Origin: Bordetella parapertussis
GTDB lineage: Bacteria; Pseudomonadota; Gammaproteobacteria; Burkholderiales; Burkholderiaceae_C
NCBI GenBank assembly: GCA_945900695.1
Contig: CAMDJU010000077.1
Coordinates: 1 to 10,874, forward strand
Length of the DNA: 10,874 bases
Direction: 5' to 3'
Shown: piece by piece, positions 1 through 7,874 of the stretch
Numbering within the stretch: the stretch's first letter is position 1
Layout: every line of letters begins with the position of its first letter
The notes under the pieces: model-generated
Told to the model about the DNA's origin: nothing
What the model saw: the letters and a program-made list of their open reading frames with translations, nothing else
Databases searched by the model: none
Program-made: the position numbers and the translations under genes

Positions 1-137
1 GGCGTATAAATGGCCTTGTGCTTGCCGCGCAATCGGAGGGCTGCTTCGCTGGCAATCCTTCCGAGCACCTTATCGGTGGCGTCAATCACAAACCACTCAT
101 GCTTCACATCAGCGGGTTTTGCGCTGAAAGTGGACAT
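1..137 (-). CDS. rplM: Ribosomal protein L13, N-terminal part (cut by window start)
   Basis: Large-subunit ribosomal protein L13, an early 50S assembly protein. Read on the minus strand from ATG at 137, the product begins [20 protein letters not shown] and continues through [20 protein letters not shown] and KAIYT. This matches the start of proteobacterial L13 (AKP, W-V-DA, LGR-A, LRGKHK). About 45 codons are visible of a protein usually near 142 residues; the rest lies beyond the left edge. AAGGA stands about 8 nt before the ATG, which supports this start. In most proteobacteria rpsI (S9) follows in the same operon; it would be outside the window. A likely promoter with a perfect TATAAT lies about 125 bp upstream, so the mRNA leader is fairly long. 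The neighbouring rlmJ is divergent. Confidence 0.95.
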   Translation of the reverse strand, partial: MSTFSAKPADVKHEWFVIDATDKVLGRIASEAALRLRGKHKAIYT

Positions 138-438
138 GGTTTTCCTTGAAAGAAACGGTTTGGCGGGCCCTTTTCCACGGTCGGCGTTCTTCTGACGAGA
201 ACCTCTTAGGTGGGATTGAGTGTTTCGCCGCGGGGCCACAAAGCGCTGCGAAAGCTCTCCATTATACAAAAACGGGCTCACCCCTGGGCAGCTCCCCTCA
301 GACCCGGCCAAAGACAGCGCAAAACGGGCCGGCATGAATCTTTGGCAGCACCAGTTGGTGGTATTTTGTGATCTCACACGGGTGCCCCTGCGCCCCTGTT
401 GACTCGGTGGCCATGGCACCAGCAGTTACCATCGGCGC
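138..438. other. Divergent rplM-rlmJ intergenic region
   Basis: No convincing gene lies here. The left half is the transcribed leader of rplM (minus strand). It contains a small stem-loop at 201-211 (ACCT, 3-nt loop, AGGT) enclosed by a 5-bp stem pairing 182-186 with 226-230. The right half must hold the rlmJ promoter. The only candidate seen is TTGGCA at 342-347 with TGTGAT at 367-372, and the 19-nt spacer makes it doubtful. A CACCA/TGGTG inverted repeat occurs at 349-360. Short open frames here overlap one another and resemble nothing recognised. Confidence 0.5.
261..290 (-). promoter_or_regulatory. Probable rplM promoter
   Basis: On the minus strand a perfect -10 hexamer TATAAT occupies 266-261. 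The best -35 candidate is TGCCCA at 290-285 with an 18-nt spacer, which matches only three of six consensus bases. Transcription would start near 254, leaving a leader of about 117 nt before the rplM ATG. The -10 is strong and correctly placed; the weak -35 is the main doubt. Confidence 0.5.
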
Positions 439-1356
439 ATGTTCAGTTATCGCCACGCTTACCACGCAGGCAACCATGCCGACGTGCTCAAGCACACGGT
501 GTTGATCGCCATCCTCAAGCACATGTGCGCCAAAGACGCCGATTTATGTGCCATCGACACCCATGCCGGTGCTGGCCTTTATCGGCTGGATAGTGCCCCT
601 GCGCAAACCAGTGGCGAATCGCTGGAGGGCTTGTTGGCCCTGGTGGGTCGGTTGGTGCAACGCCAGCAAGCCCCCGCACCAGCGTTGCGCGATTACCTGG
701 ATGTGTTGGCCAGCTTCAACCCGGATGACGTTTACAAGATTTACCCGGGCTCACCCTTTGTGATGCAGCACCTGATGCGGCGCAACGACAAAATCAAGTT
801 GTTCGAGTGGCACCCCACCGATGCCCGGGCCCTGGCCGGCCATGTCGAGCAATTGCGGGTGGGGCGGCAAGTCGCAGTGCTGCGTGAAGATGGTTTTGTG
901 GGTTTGCGGAAATTTTTGCCCCCTCCTTCGCGACGTGGCCTGGTGCTGATCGACCCCAGCTACGAAGTCAAAACCGACTATGCCCGGGTCAGTGAATGCA
1001 TCCAAGACAGCCTCAAAAGGTTTTCTACCGGCACGTATGCTGTGTGGTACCCCATCATCCCGCGCATGGAGGCGCACGACTTACCCAAGCGCCTCAAAAC
1101 CCTCAGCTTGCAATCGCAAAAACCTTGGCTGCACGCCACCTTGACCATCAAATCGGGCCAGCAAGCCAGCGCCGGTGACGCTTTGGGCAGCGACGGCAAA
1201 CCCAAGCGACCGGGCCTGGCCGCCAGCGGCATGTTTGTCATCAATCCCCCGTACACGCTGAACGAACAACTCAAAGCCGCCTTGCCCGAAATGGTGGGGT
1301 TGATGGGCCAAGACGGGCACGCCACCCACACCCTCGAGATCGGCGGCACGCACTGA
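439..1356 (+). CDS. rlmJ: 23S rRNA (adenine-2030-N6)-methyltransferase
   Basis: RlmJ (formerly YhiR) uses S-adenosylmethionine to methylate N6 of A2030 in 23S rRNA. The 305-residue product starts [20 protein letters not shown], which is nearly the family signature. It has the DTHAGAG SAM-binding loop at residues 40-46, YPGSP at 102-106, [13 protein letters not shown] at 164-176 and [11 protein letters not shown] at 262-272. E. coli RlmJ has 280 residues; part of the extra length is a Gly/Ser/Lys-rich insert near residues 239-258. The usual DPPY catalytic motif reads DPSY here (D172 to Y175). The start is fixed by an in-frame stop at 400-402, with no other ATG before 439, although no clear Shine-Dalgarno precedes it. 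It is monocistronic; a GGAGGCCTCC palindrome (1358-1367) follows the stop, directly before the paa operator. Confidence 0.95.
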   Translation: MFSYRHAYHAGNHADVLKHTVLIAILKHMCAKDADLCAIDTHAGAGLYRLDSAPAQTSGESLEGLLALVGRLVQRQQAPAPALRDYLDVLASFNPDDVYKIYPGSPFVMQHLMRRNDKIKLFEWHPTDARALAGHVEQLRVGRQVAVLREDGFVGLRKFLPPPSRRGLVLIDPSYEVKTDYARVSECIQDSLKRFSTGTYAVWYPIIPRMEAHDLPKRLKTLSLQSQKPWLHATLTIKSGQQASAGDALGSDGKPKRPGLAASGMFVINPPYTLNEQLKAALPEMVGLMGQDGHATHTLEIGGTH

Positions 1357-1368
1357 GGGAGGCCTCCA

Positions 1369-1392
1369 TTAACCAACCGATCGGTTGGTTAA
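1369..1392. promoter_or_regulatory. Perfect 24-bp palindrome, probable PaaR (TetR-type) operator
   Basis: The half-site TTAACCAACCGA at 1369-1380 is followed immediately by its exact reverse complement at 1381-1392. The palindrome lies 13 bp after the rlmJ stop and covers the place where the -35 element of the paa promoter should be (about 1375-1380), so a bound repressor would block RNA polymerase. In betaproteobacteria, paa genes are commonly controlled by a TetR-family PaaR acting on AACC-rich palindromes and released by phenylacetyl-CoA; enterobacteria use PaaX instead. The palindrome is seen directly; assigning it to PaaR is inference from position and family knowledge. No regulator gene is in the window. 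Confidence 0.75.
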
Positions 1393-1397
1393 CTGGA

Positions 1398-1403
1398 TAT
1401 ACT
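1398..1403 (+). promoter_or_regulatory. Probable -10 element of the paaABCDE promoter
   Basis: TATACT matches five of six -10 consensus bases and starts 6 bp after the palindrome. Transcription would begin near 1410, giving a short leader of about 33 nt. No recognisable -35 hexamer exists at the right spacing; that position falls inside the palindrome. The promoter may therefore be intrinsically weak or depend on other contacts. Confidence 0.5.
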
Positions 1404-1442
1404 GGCAACCCACCCCCGGGCACCCGCCCGCAGGAGACGCCC

Positions 1443-2450
1443 ATGTACACCCAAGCCCTGGATTTGCCCGATGCCCAGCACGATGCTGCGCCCCGCGCCG
1501 CGCTGAGCGACAGCGCCTTGCAAGCGCACTTTGACGCCAAGATCTCACAAGAACAAAAGATCGAGCCGCGCGACTGGATGCCCGAGCACTACCGCAAAAC
1601 CTTGGTGCGCCAAATCAGCCAACACGCGCACAGCGAAATTGTGGGCATGCTGCCCGAGGGCAACTGGATCAGCCGTGCGCCCAGCTTGAAACGCAAAGCC
1701 ATCCTGATTGCCAAGGTACAAGACGAAGGCGGCCATGGTTTGTACCTGTACAGCGCCGCCGAAACATTGGGCACCAGCCGCGACCAAATGCTCGAAGCCT
1801 TGCACAGCGGCAAAGCCAAGTACAGCTCTATCTTCAACTACCCAACCCTCACCTGGGCCGATGTCGGCGTGATCGGTTGGTTGGTCGATGGCGCGGCCAT
1901 CATGAACCAAATACCGCTGTGCCGCTGCTCTTATGGGCCCTATGCCCGCGCCATGGTGCGCATTTGCAAAGAAGAGTCGTTTCACCAGCGCCAAGGCTTT
2001 GAGTCGCTGATGGTGATGATGCAAGGCACGCCCGAGCAACAAGCCATGGTGCAAGACGCGGTCAACCGCTGGTGGTGGAAATGCCTGGCCATGTTTGGAC
2101 CACCCGACAGCGACAGCCCCAACTCAGCGCAAAGCCAGCGCTGGGGCATCAAGCGCATCAGCAACGACGACTTGCGCCAAAGCTTTGTGGACGCCACCGT
2201 GCCGCAAGCCCAGATTTTGGGCGTGAGCCTGCCAGACCCTGATTTGAAGTGGAACGAAGAGCGCCAGCACCACGACTACGGCGCCATCGATTGGGACGAG
2301 TTTTGGGCCACCGTCAACGGCAACGGGCCTTGCAACCAAGAGCGCTTGGCCACCCGCGTCAAAGCCTGGGACGACGGCGCTTGGGTGCGCGAGGCCGCAC
2401 TGGTGCACGCCCGGAAAAATGAATCGCGCAGCCTGAAGGAGGCCGCATGA
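1443..2450 (+). CDS. paaA: Phenylacetyl-CoA 1,2-epoxidase, catalytic subunit A
   Basis: Catalytic diiron subunit of the multicomponent epoxidase that converts phenylacetyl-CoA to its ring 1,2-epoxide, the step that breaks aromaticity in aerobic phenylacetate breakdown. The 335-residue product carries the ferritin-like helices with diiron ligand motifs: HAHSEIVGM (E65), KVQDEGGHG (E95, H98), WLVDGAA (D149) and [13 protein letters not shown] (E178, H181). Near-identical stretches to E. coli PaaA include [28 protein letters not shown] and NQERL. It is longer than E. coli PaaA (309 residues), mainly through about 26 extra N-terminal residues of low complexity. AGGAG at 1432-1436 is 6 nt before the ATG, supporting this start. 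It is the first gene of paaABCDE, directly behind the palindromic operator, and its last four bases overlap paaB. Confidence 0.97.
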   Translation: MYTQALDLPDAQHDAAPRAALSDSALQAHFDAKISQEQKIEPRDWMPEHYRKTLVRQISQHAHSEIVGMLPEGNWISRAPSLKRKAILIAKVQDEGGHGLYLYSAAETLGTSRDQMLEALHSGKAKYSSIFNYPTLTWADVGVIGWLVDGAAIMNQIPLCRCSYGPYARAMVRICKEESFHQRQGFESLMVMMQGTPEQQAMVQDAVNRWWWKCLAMFGPPDSDSPNSAQSQRWGIKRISNDDLRQSFVDATVPQAQILGVSLPDPDLKWNEERQHHDYGAIDWDEFWATVNGNGPCNQERLATRVKAWDDGAWVREAALVHARKNESRSLKEAA

Positions 2451-2767
2451 GCAACGACCTCCAGACCCCCAAGCCCCTCAAACCATTGAGCGAATGGCCG
2501 CTGTGGGAGGTGTTTGTGCGCAGCAAGCAAGGCTTGGAGCACAAACACTGTGGCAGCTTGCACGCCAGCGATGCGGGGCATGCCTTGCGGCTGGCACGCG
2601 ATGTCTACACCCGGCGCCAAGAGGGGGTGAGCATTTGGGTGGTCCCGTCCAGCGCCATCACCGCCAGCGAACCCAACGACAAAGCCGAGTTTTTCGACCC
2701 CTCGGGCGACAAAATCTACCGCCACCCCACCTTCTACCCCATCCCTGACGACGTGGGGCACATGTGA
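2447..2767 (+). CDS. paaB: Phenylacetyl-CoA 1,2-epoxidase, subunit B
   Basis: Small structural subunit of the PaaABCE epoxidase; it helps hold the PaaA-PaaC core together. The 106-residue product contains [18 protein letters not shown] (residues 17-34), [34 protein letters not shown] and EFFDP, then [13 protein letters not shown] near the end. All match E. coli PaaB (95 residues), which also ends in HM. The extra residues are at the N-terminus, before the conserved W17. The start overlaps the paaA stop as ATGA, and AAGGAGG lies at 2436-2442, so translational coupling is likely. Its own stop overlaps the paaC start. Confidence 0.96.
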   Translation: MSNDLQTPKPLKPLSEWPLWEVFVRSKQGLEHKHCGSLHASDAGHALRLARDVYTRRQEGVSIWVVPSSAITASEPNDKAEFFDPSGDKIYRHPTFYPIPDDVGHM

Positions 2768-3564
2768 GCACCTCCGCCAACACCCTGGCACCTCTGGCCT
2801 ATGTGCTTCAACTGGCCGACACCGCCTTGGTGCTGGGCCAACGCAATGCCGAATGGTGTGGCCACGGCCCAGCCCTGGAGGAAGACATCGCCCTGGCCAA
2901 CAACAGCCTGGACCTGATCGGTCAAGCACGAATGCTTTACAGCCTGGCGGCCCTGCAAGCGGGCCTACAGGCCAGCGAAGACAGCCTGGCTTATTGGCGT
3001 GGCCCGGAGGCATTTCTCAACTACACCCTGGTCGAGTTGCCGCACCACGGGCCCATGGCCCCGAGCGCCCGAAAAGATCGTGACTTTGCCACCACCATGG
3101 TGCGCAACTTTCTGTTCAGCAACCTCATGGTGGGCGTTTGGGCGCAACTCGAACAAAGCTGTGACGCACAGCTTGCCGCCATCGCGGCCAAGGCCATCAA
3201 AGAGACGCGTTACCACCTGCGCCATGCCCACGATTGGGTGGTGCGCATGGGCGACGGCACCGACACATCGCATGCCCGCGCCCAGGCCGCGCTCGATCAC
3301 CTCATGCCATACACTCAGGAGTTTTGGCGCCCGAGCGCCGCAGAGCAATCCGCCATGGACTTCGGCATCGGACTGGACCTGGATGCTTTGCAAGCACCTT
3401 GGCAGCAGCAACTGTCAGCCACCCTTGAGCTGGCCCAATTGCAAGCCAGCCCAGCCACCGGTTTTGTATCGGGGGGCAAAAACGGCATTCACTCGGAACA
3501 CCTGTCTTACTTGCTGGGTGACATGCAGTCGCTGGCCCGTGCCCATCCACAAGCCGTTTGGTAA
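2764..3564 (+). CDS. paaC: Phenylacetyl-CoA 1,2-epoxidase, subunit C
   Basis: Structural, ferritin-like partner of PaaA in the epoxidase core; the family is related to PaaA but not considered catalytic. The product has 266 residues. It contains GQRNAEWCGHGPALEEDIAL and ANNSLDLIGQAR near residues 26-57, AAKAIKETRYHLRHAHDW in the middle, and the C-terminal GGKNGIHSEHL. All of these align with E. coli PaaC (248 residues). Translation starts at a GTG that overlaps the paaB stop as GTGA. Homology begins soon after (LAPLAYVLQLADTALVL), so a later start would cut conserved sequence. No strong Shine-Dalgarno is visible, which fits translational coupling to paaB. The paaD start follows 7 nt after the TAA stop. 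Confidence 0.96.
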   Translation: MSTSANTLAPLAYVLQLADTALVLGQRNAEWCGHGPALEEDIALANNSLDLIGQARMLYSLAALQAGLQASEDSLAYWRGPEAFLNYTLVELPHHGPMAPSARKDRDFATTMVRNFLFSNLMVGVWAQLEQSCDAQLAAIAAKAIKETRYHLRHAHDWVVRMGDGTDTSHARAQAALDHLMPYTQEFWRPSAAEQSAMDFGIGLDLDALQAPWQQQLSATLELAQLQASPATGFVSGGKNGIHSEHLSYLLGDMQSLARAHPQAVW

Positions 3565-3571
3565 GTCACCT

Positions 3572-4159
3572 GTGAACCCCAACGCCAGCCTCCACCCTGA
3601 CCACAAGGGCAGCGACATCGAACCGCAAAATGTGCCGCCGCCCCACCAGGCCCAAACAGATGCCACAGCCGAGGCCATCTGGGCAGTGTTGAGCCAGCTC
3701 ACCGACCCTGAAATCCCCGTGGTCAGCTTGCGCGGCATGGGCATCTTGCGCGATGTACGGCGTGTCGGCGCCCACTGGCAAGTGGTCATCACCCCCACCT
3801 ACAGCGGTTGTCCGGCGATGGGACAAATCGAAGACGATGTGCGCCAAGCTTTGCTGGACAGCGGTCACGACGCGCAGGTGGTGACGCAACTGGCCCCGGC
3901 TTGGACCACCGACTGGATGACCGCCCAAGCCCACGACCAACTGCGCGCTTATGGCATCGCTCCGCCATGCGCCAGCGCCACAGCCACCGACCAGCACAGC
4001 CTGCGCTTTGTGCGCGCCCTCGCGCCCACTTCGGTGGCCTGTCCGCGCTGCGCCTCCACCCAGACCACTGAGGTCTCCCACTTTGGCTCCACCGCGTGCA
4101 AGGCCTTGTTCAAATGCCTGGCCTGCTTGGAGCCGTTTGACCATTTCAAGCCGCACTGA
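3572..4159 (+). CDS. paaD: PaaD, assembly factor of phenylacetyl-CoA epoxidase
   Basis: PaaD is needed for an active epoxidase but is not part of the purified complex; it belongs to the MIP18/SufT (DUF59) group linked to metal-centre assembly. The proposed 195-residue product has the DUF59 motif DPEIPV (residues 45-50) and TPTYSGCPAM (C80). It also has APAWTTDWM and a C-terminal zinc-ribbon-like section: CPRC (C157, C160), FGSTACKAL (C176) and CLAC (C182, C185). The start is uncertain. GTG at 3572, 7 nt after paaC, is the first possible start beyond the paaC stop. GTG at 3632 would give 175 residues, nearer E. coli PaaD (165). Neither has a good Shine-Dalgarno. The reading frame stays open back into paaC, but that stretch is only paaC out of frame. 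The paaE ATG is 15 nt downstream. Confidence 0.93.
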   Translation: MNPNASLHPDHKGSDIEPQNVPPPHQAQTDATAEAIWAVLSQLTDPEIPVVSLRGMGILRDVRRVGAHWQVVITPTYSGCPAMGQIEDDVRQALLDSGHDAQVVTQLAPAWTTDWMTAQAHDQLRAYGIAPPCASATATDQHSLRFVRALAPTSVACPRCASTQTTEVSHFGSTACKALFKCLACLEPFDHFKPH

Positions 4160-4174
4160 AGCCGTGCCATCCCC

Positions 4175-5254
4175 ATGAGCAACCCACCGCGCTTTCACGA
4201 CCTGACCGTGACCCGCATCACCCCGGACGCACCGGGGTCGGTGTGCATCAGCCTGCACGTGCCAGACCCTTTGCGCAGCGCCTTTGCGTTTGAACCCGGC
4301 CAATTCCTCACCCTTCGCGCCCAACTGGGGGGCCAAGACACACGGCGCAACTATTCCATTTGCAGCACCCCCGCGCAATTGGCCCACAACGGGCAGATGG
4401 ATGTGGGCGTGCGGCAAGTCCAAGGTGGCCTGTTCTCCACCTGGGCCAACACCCAGTTGCAAGTGGGCACGGTGCTGGCTTGCATGCCGCCCGACGGTCG
4501 CTTTGGCGTGCGCCGACCCCGTGCCATCCACCGGGTGGGGTTTGCTGCCGGCTCGGGCATCACGCCCATTTTGTCCATCCTGCGCCACAGCCTGGAGACA
4601 TCGGCGCACAGTCGCTTCACCTTGGTCTATGGCAATCGACGCATGGGCAGCGTGATGTTCAACGAAGCCTTGCAAGACCTCAAGGACCGCTACACCGATC
4701 GACTCACCTTGATCCATGTGTTGTCGCGCCAGGCCCAAGAAGTGCCCTTGCTGGAAGGCCGCATCGACGGGCCCAAAGTCCAAGCCTTGATCAACGCTTT
4801 TTTGCCTGTGCCCAGCATGGAAGAGGTGTTTGTATGCGGCCCCGAAGGCATGATCGAAGACACCGAAGCAGCGCTGTGCCAAGCCGGCGTGAAACCCGAG
4901 CGCATCCACAGCGAACGCTTCACCAGCAGCACCCCTGCGCGACCGGCCCCGGTCGAGCCAGGCTGGGCCCCTCAGGGGCCCCTGTTCACCGTGGTGCTCG
5001 ACGGCAAATCCCATGTGCTGGCCTTACTGCCCCACCAAGCGGTGCTTGACGCCGCCGTCGAGGCCGGCTTGGATGTGCCTTTCGCCTGCAAAGCGGGCGT
5101 GTGCTGCACCTGCCGTGCCAAAGTGATGCAAGGCAGCGCGCACATGGACAAAAACTTCACCCTCACCACCGCAGAGTGTGACCAAGGCTTTATATTGACC
5201 TGTCAAGCCCGTCCCACCAGCGCTGACCTGGTGCTCAGCTACGACGAACGTTGA
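4175..5254 (+). CDS. paaE: Phenylacetyl-CoA epoxidase, NADPH-dependent reductase subunit E
   Basis: Reductase that passes electrons from NADPH through FAD and a [2Fe-2S] cluster to the PaaA diiron site. The 359-residue length is close to E. coli PaaE (356). The order is FAD-binding barrel with RRNYSICS (residues 57-64), nucleotide-binding domain with GFAAGSGITPI (122-132) and FVCGPEGM (219-226), then a plant-type ferredoxin domain. The cluster ligands are C305, C310 and C313 in ACKAGVCCTC, and C343 in FILTCQA. Residues 250-268 are a Pro-rich linker between the reductase and ferredoxin domains. The ATG is 15 nt after paaD, without a strong Shine-Dalgarno. It is the last gene of the operon and converges on metF. 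Confidence 0.96.
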   Translation: MSNPPRFHDLTVTRITPDAPGSVCISLHVPDPLRSAFAFEPGQFLTLRAQLGGQDTRRNYSICSTPAQLAHNGQMDVGVRQVQGGLFSTWANTQLQVGTVLACMPPDGRFGVRRPRAIHRVGFAAGSGITPILSILRHSLETSAHSRFTLVYGNRRMGSVMFNEALQDLKDRYTDRLTLIHVLSRQAQEVPLLEGRIDGPKVQALINAFLPVPSMEEVFVCGPEGMIEDTEAALCQAGVKPERIHSERFTSSTPARPAPVEPGWAPQGPLFTVVLDGKSHVLALLPHQAVLDAAVEAGLDVPFACKAGVCCTCRAKVMQGSAHMDKNFTLTTAECDQGFILTCQARPTSADLVLSYDER

Positions 5255-5369
5255 GCAAGACCCTCCAAAGTTTTTTTCGACCAGCGCTTGCCGCTTGGTC
5301 AATGCGCCATGCTGCGAACCCCAGCGCGGCAATCATTTCGATGGCGGGGCTTGGCAGACTTGCCCTGTT
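5255..5369. other. Convergent paaE-metF spacer with a bulged hairpin
   Basis: The two operons end here and some transcription stop is expected, but no canonical intrinsic terminator is visible. A seven-T run at 5271-5277 comes before, not after, a hairpin at 5279-5300 (GACCAGCG, 5-nt loop, CGCTTGGTC, with one bulged base). On the minus strand the same hairpin is followed by A residues. A second weak stem pairs TGCTCA (5232-5237) with TGAGCA (5252-5257), 13 nt before the T run. Termination may be Rho-dependent or use these stems imperfectly. Confidence 0.4.
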
Positions 5370-6206
5370 TCAGGCCAATCGCTGAACCAAGGCCAATGCG
5401 GCTGTGCTTTGGTTCATGGTGTAAATGTGCAAGCCCGGGGCCCCACCTTGGCGCAACTGCTCACACAGGTCGGTCACGACATCCAAACCAAAGGCCTTGA
5501 TCGACGCACTGTCATCCCCAAAGGCCTGCAAGCGCAAACGAATCCAACGCGGTATTTCGGCGCCACAGGCGTCGGAAAAACGCATCAGCTGGGTCGAGCT
5601 GATGATGGGCATGATGCCAGGCACCACAGGAATGTCGGCCCCCAAACTTTGCGCATCTTCTAAAAAGCGAAAGTACGCATCGCTGTTGTAAAAGTACTGT
5701 GTGATGGCAGAGTTGGCGCCCGCGCGCACCTTGGTCACATAGGCTTGAATGTCGGCCTCGGGCGACTTGGCCTGGGGGTGCACCTCCGGATAGCATCCCA
5801 CCTCGATGTGGAAATGGTCACCCGTCTCAGCACGGATGAAGGCGACCAATTCACTGGCATAGCGAAACTCACCAAAGGTGCCGTGTCCGCTGGGCAAATC
5901 ACCGCGCAGTGCCACCATGCGCCGAATGCCCACAGACTTGAACTGCGCCAATTGGGCGCGCACGCTGTCGCGGCTGGCACCGATGCATGAAAAATGGGGC
6001 GCCGCGTCATGGCCATCGGCCAATATGGCCTGCACCTGTTGCAAGGTGCCGTCCTGCGTCGAACCACCAGCACCATAGGTGACGCTGAAAAATGCTGGAC
6101 GCACCGCATACAACTCATGGCGCACATGCTTTAACTTCTCTTCACCCACCGGCGTTTTGGGCGGGAAGAATTCAAAGCTGATGGGGAAAGGTTGTGGGGT
6201 GCGCAT
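5370..6206 (-). CDS. metF: 5,10-methylenetetrahydrofolate reductase
   Basis: FAD-dependent MetF reduces 5,10-methylene-THF to 5-methyl-THF, the methyl donor used by methionine synthase. The 278-residue product shows the family motifs: ISFEFFPPK (residues 9-17, with catalytic Glu E12), SVTYGAGGST (41-50), ALRGDLP (99-105), VGCYPE (136-141), ITQYFYN and PGIMPI. It ends LHIYTMNQSTAALALV, as MetF proteins usually do. ATG at 6206 is chosen because GGAGG at 6216-6212 precedes it and homology begins at once. An in-frame ATG at 6284 would add 26 unconserved residues. It lies downstream of ahcY on the same strand with a 210-nt spacer and no clear promoter of its own, so co-transcription with ahcY is likely. 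Both genes act in the methyl cycle. Confidence 0.96.
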   Translation of the reverse strand: MRTPQPFPISFEFFPPKTPVGEEKLKHVRHELYAVRPAFFSVTYGAGGSTQDGTLQQVQAILADGHDAAPHFSCIGASRDSVRAQLAQFKSVGIRRMVALRGDLPSGHGTFGEFRYASELVAFIRAETGDHFHIEVGCYPEVHPQAKSPEADIQAYVTKVRAGANSAITQYFYNSDAYFRFLEDAQSLGADIPVVPGIMPIISSTQLMRFSDACGAEIPRWIRLRLQAFGDDSASIKAFGLDVVTDLCEQLRQGGAPGLHIYTMNQSTAALALVQRLA

Positions 6207-6294
6207 GCGGCCCTCCAAGCGTGGATCAAAAATTTTCGGTCGCCATCGCCCCCAAAACCGGGGCTGAGCCCACATCCTTGCCACTCACAAGGGC

Positions 6295-6325
6295 CAGGTC
6301 CAGCAACCCTCAGCCGCTGGACCTG
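6295..6325 (-). repeat. 10-bp perfect stem-loop upstream of metF
   Basis: CAGGTCCAGC at 6295-6304 pairs perfectly with GCTGGACCTG at 6316-6325 across an 11-nt loop. Read on the minus (transcribed) strand, it is the third strong hairpin after the ahcY stop. No U run follows, so it is not a standard terminator. A smaller stem, CCTTG/CAAGG (6276-6292), adjoins it on the metF side, and a GGGC/GCCC stem lies at 6261-6271. The function is unknown. Confidence 0.65.
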
Positions 6326-6342
6326 CGCAAGTGACACAGTCA

Positions 6343-6375
6343 GATCGCGCTCGACCCAAACGCGTCGGCGCGATC
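6343..6375 (-). repeat. 8-bp stem-loop with inner extension in the ahcY-metF spacer
   Basis: GATCGCGC at 6343-6350 pairs exactly with GCGCGATC at 6368-6375. Inside the loop a further TCG/CGA pairing extends the stem past one bulged base. It stands between the other two strong hairpins of this spacer, and no T-rich tail follows on either strand. It may be a transcript-processing or stability element, or part of a larger RNA structure; the sequence alone does not decide. Confidence 0.6.
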
Positions 6376-6381
6376 CTGACC

Positions 6382-6405
6382 CGCTGGCACCGCGTGGCGC
6401 CAGCG
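6382..6405 (-). terminator. Strong hairpin just after ahcY, no U-tract
   Basis: On the minus strand, 11 nt after the ahcY stop, CGCTGGCGCC pairs with GGTGCCAGCG around an ACGC tetraloop (10 bp, including one G-U). Its position suggests an ahcY 3'-end structure. The bases that follow are GGTCAGG rather than a U run, so intrinsic termination should be poor. It may instead stabilise the ahcY 3' end or cause partial read-through into metF. Calling it a terminator is tentative. Confidence 0.4.
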
Positions 6406-6416
6406 AAAACCCGCGA

Positions 6417-7850
<1,434 letters not shown>

Positions 7851-7874
7851 GCGAGGCTCCTAAAAGGTTCAGGG

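Larger units (their letters stand above)
6207..6416 (-). other. Structured ahcY-metF intercistronic region
   Basis: This 210-nt spacer has no plausible gene and no recognisable metF promoter. It is dense in inverted repeats on the transcribed minus strand: 6405-6382, 6375-6343 and 6325-6295, then weaker stems at 6292-6276 and 6271-6261, and finally the metF ribosome-binding site (GGAGG, 6216-6212). Several strong stems in a row within one spacer is unusual and suggests a structured RNA segment rather than plain spacer. Confidence 0.6.

Noticed and set aside
146..402. Short overlapping plus-strand frames in the rplM-rlmJ spacer
   Set aside because: They overlap in different frames, cross the strong rplM promoter, and have no recognisable sequence or start signals.
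1358..1367. GGAGGCCTCC palindrome as an rlmJ terminator
   Set aside because: A 10-bp palindrome with no loop folds poorly and is not followed by a T-run. It is noted only as a neighbour of the paa operator.
2999..3571. Extension of paaD back to 2999, which would give a 386-residue protein
   Set aside because: The added part is only paaC read in another frame. PaaD homology begins after 3632, and the first sensible start beyond the paaC stop is 3572.
3566..5014. Long open frame of 482 codons on the minus strand
   Set aside because: It lies antisense to paaD and paaE, both of which have clear family matches. Its Gly/Ala/His/Gln-rich product resembles nothing known and is the usual mirror frame of GC-rich coding DNA.
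5236..5337. 33-codon open frame on the minus strand between metF and paaE
   Set aside because: It has no ribosome-binding site, is very short, runs antisense into the paaE end, and matches nothing recognised.
6207..6284. Upstream metF start at 6284, adding 26 residues
   Set aside because: The extra residues are not MetF-like and have no good Shine-Dalgarno, while ATG 6206 has GGAGG in front and begins next to the conserved FEFFPPK.
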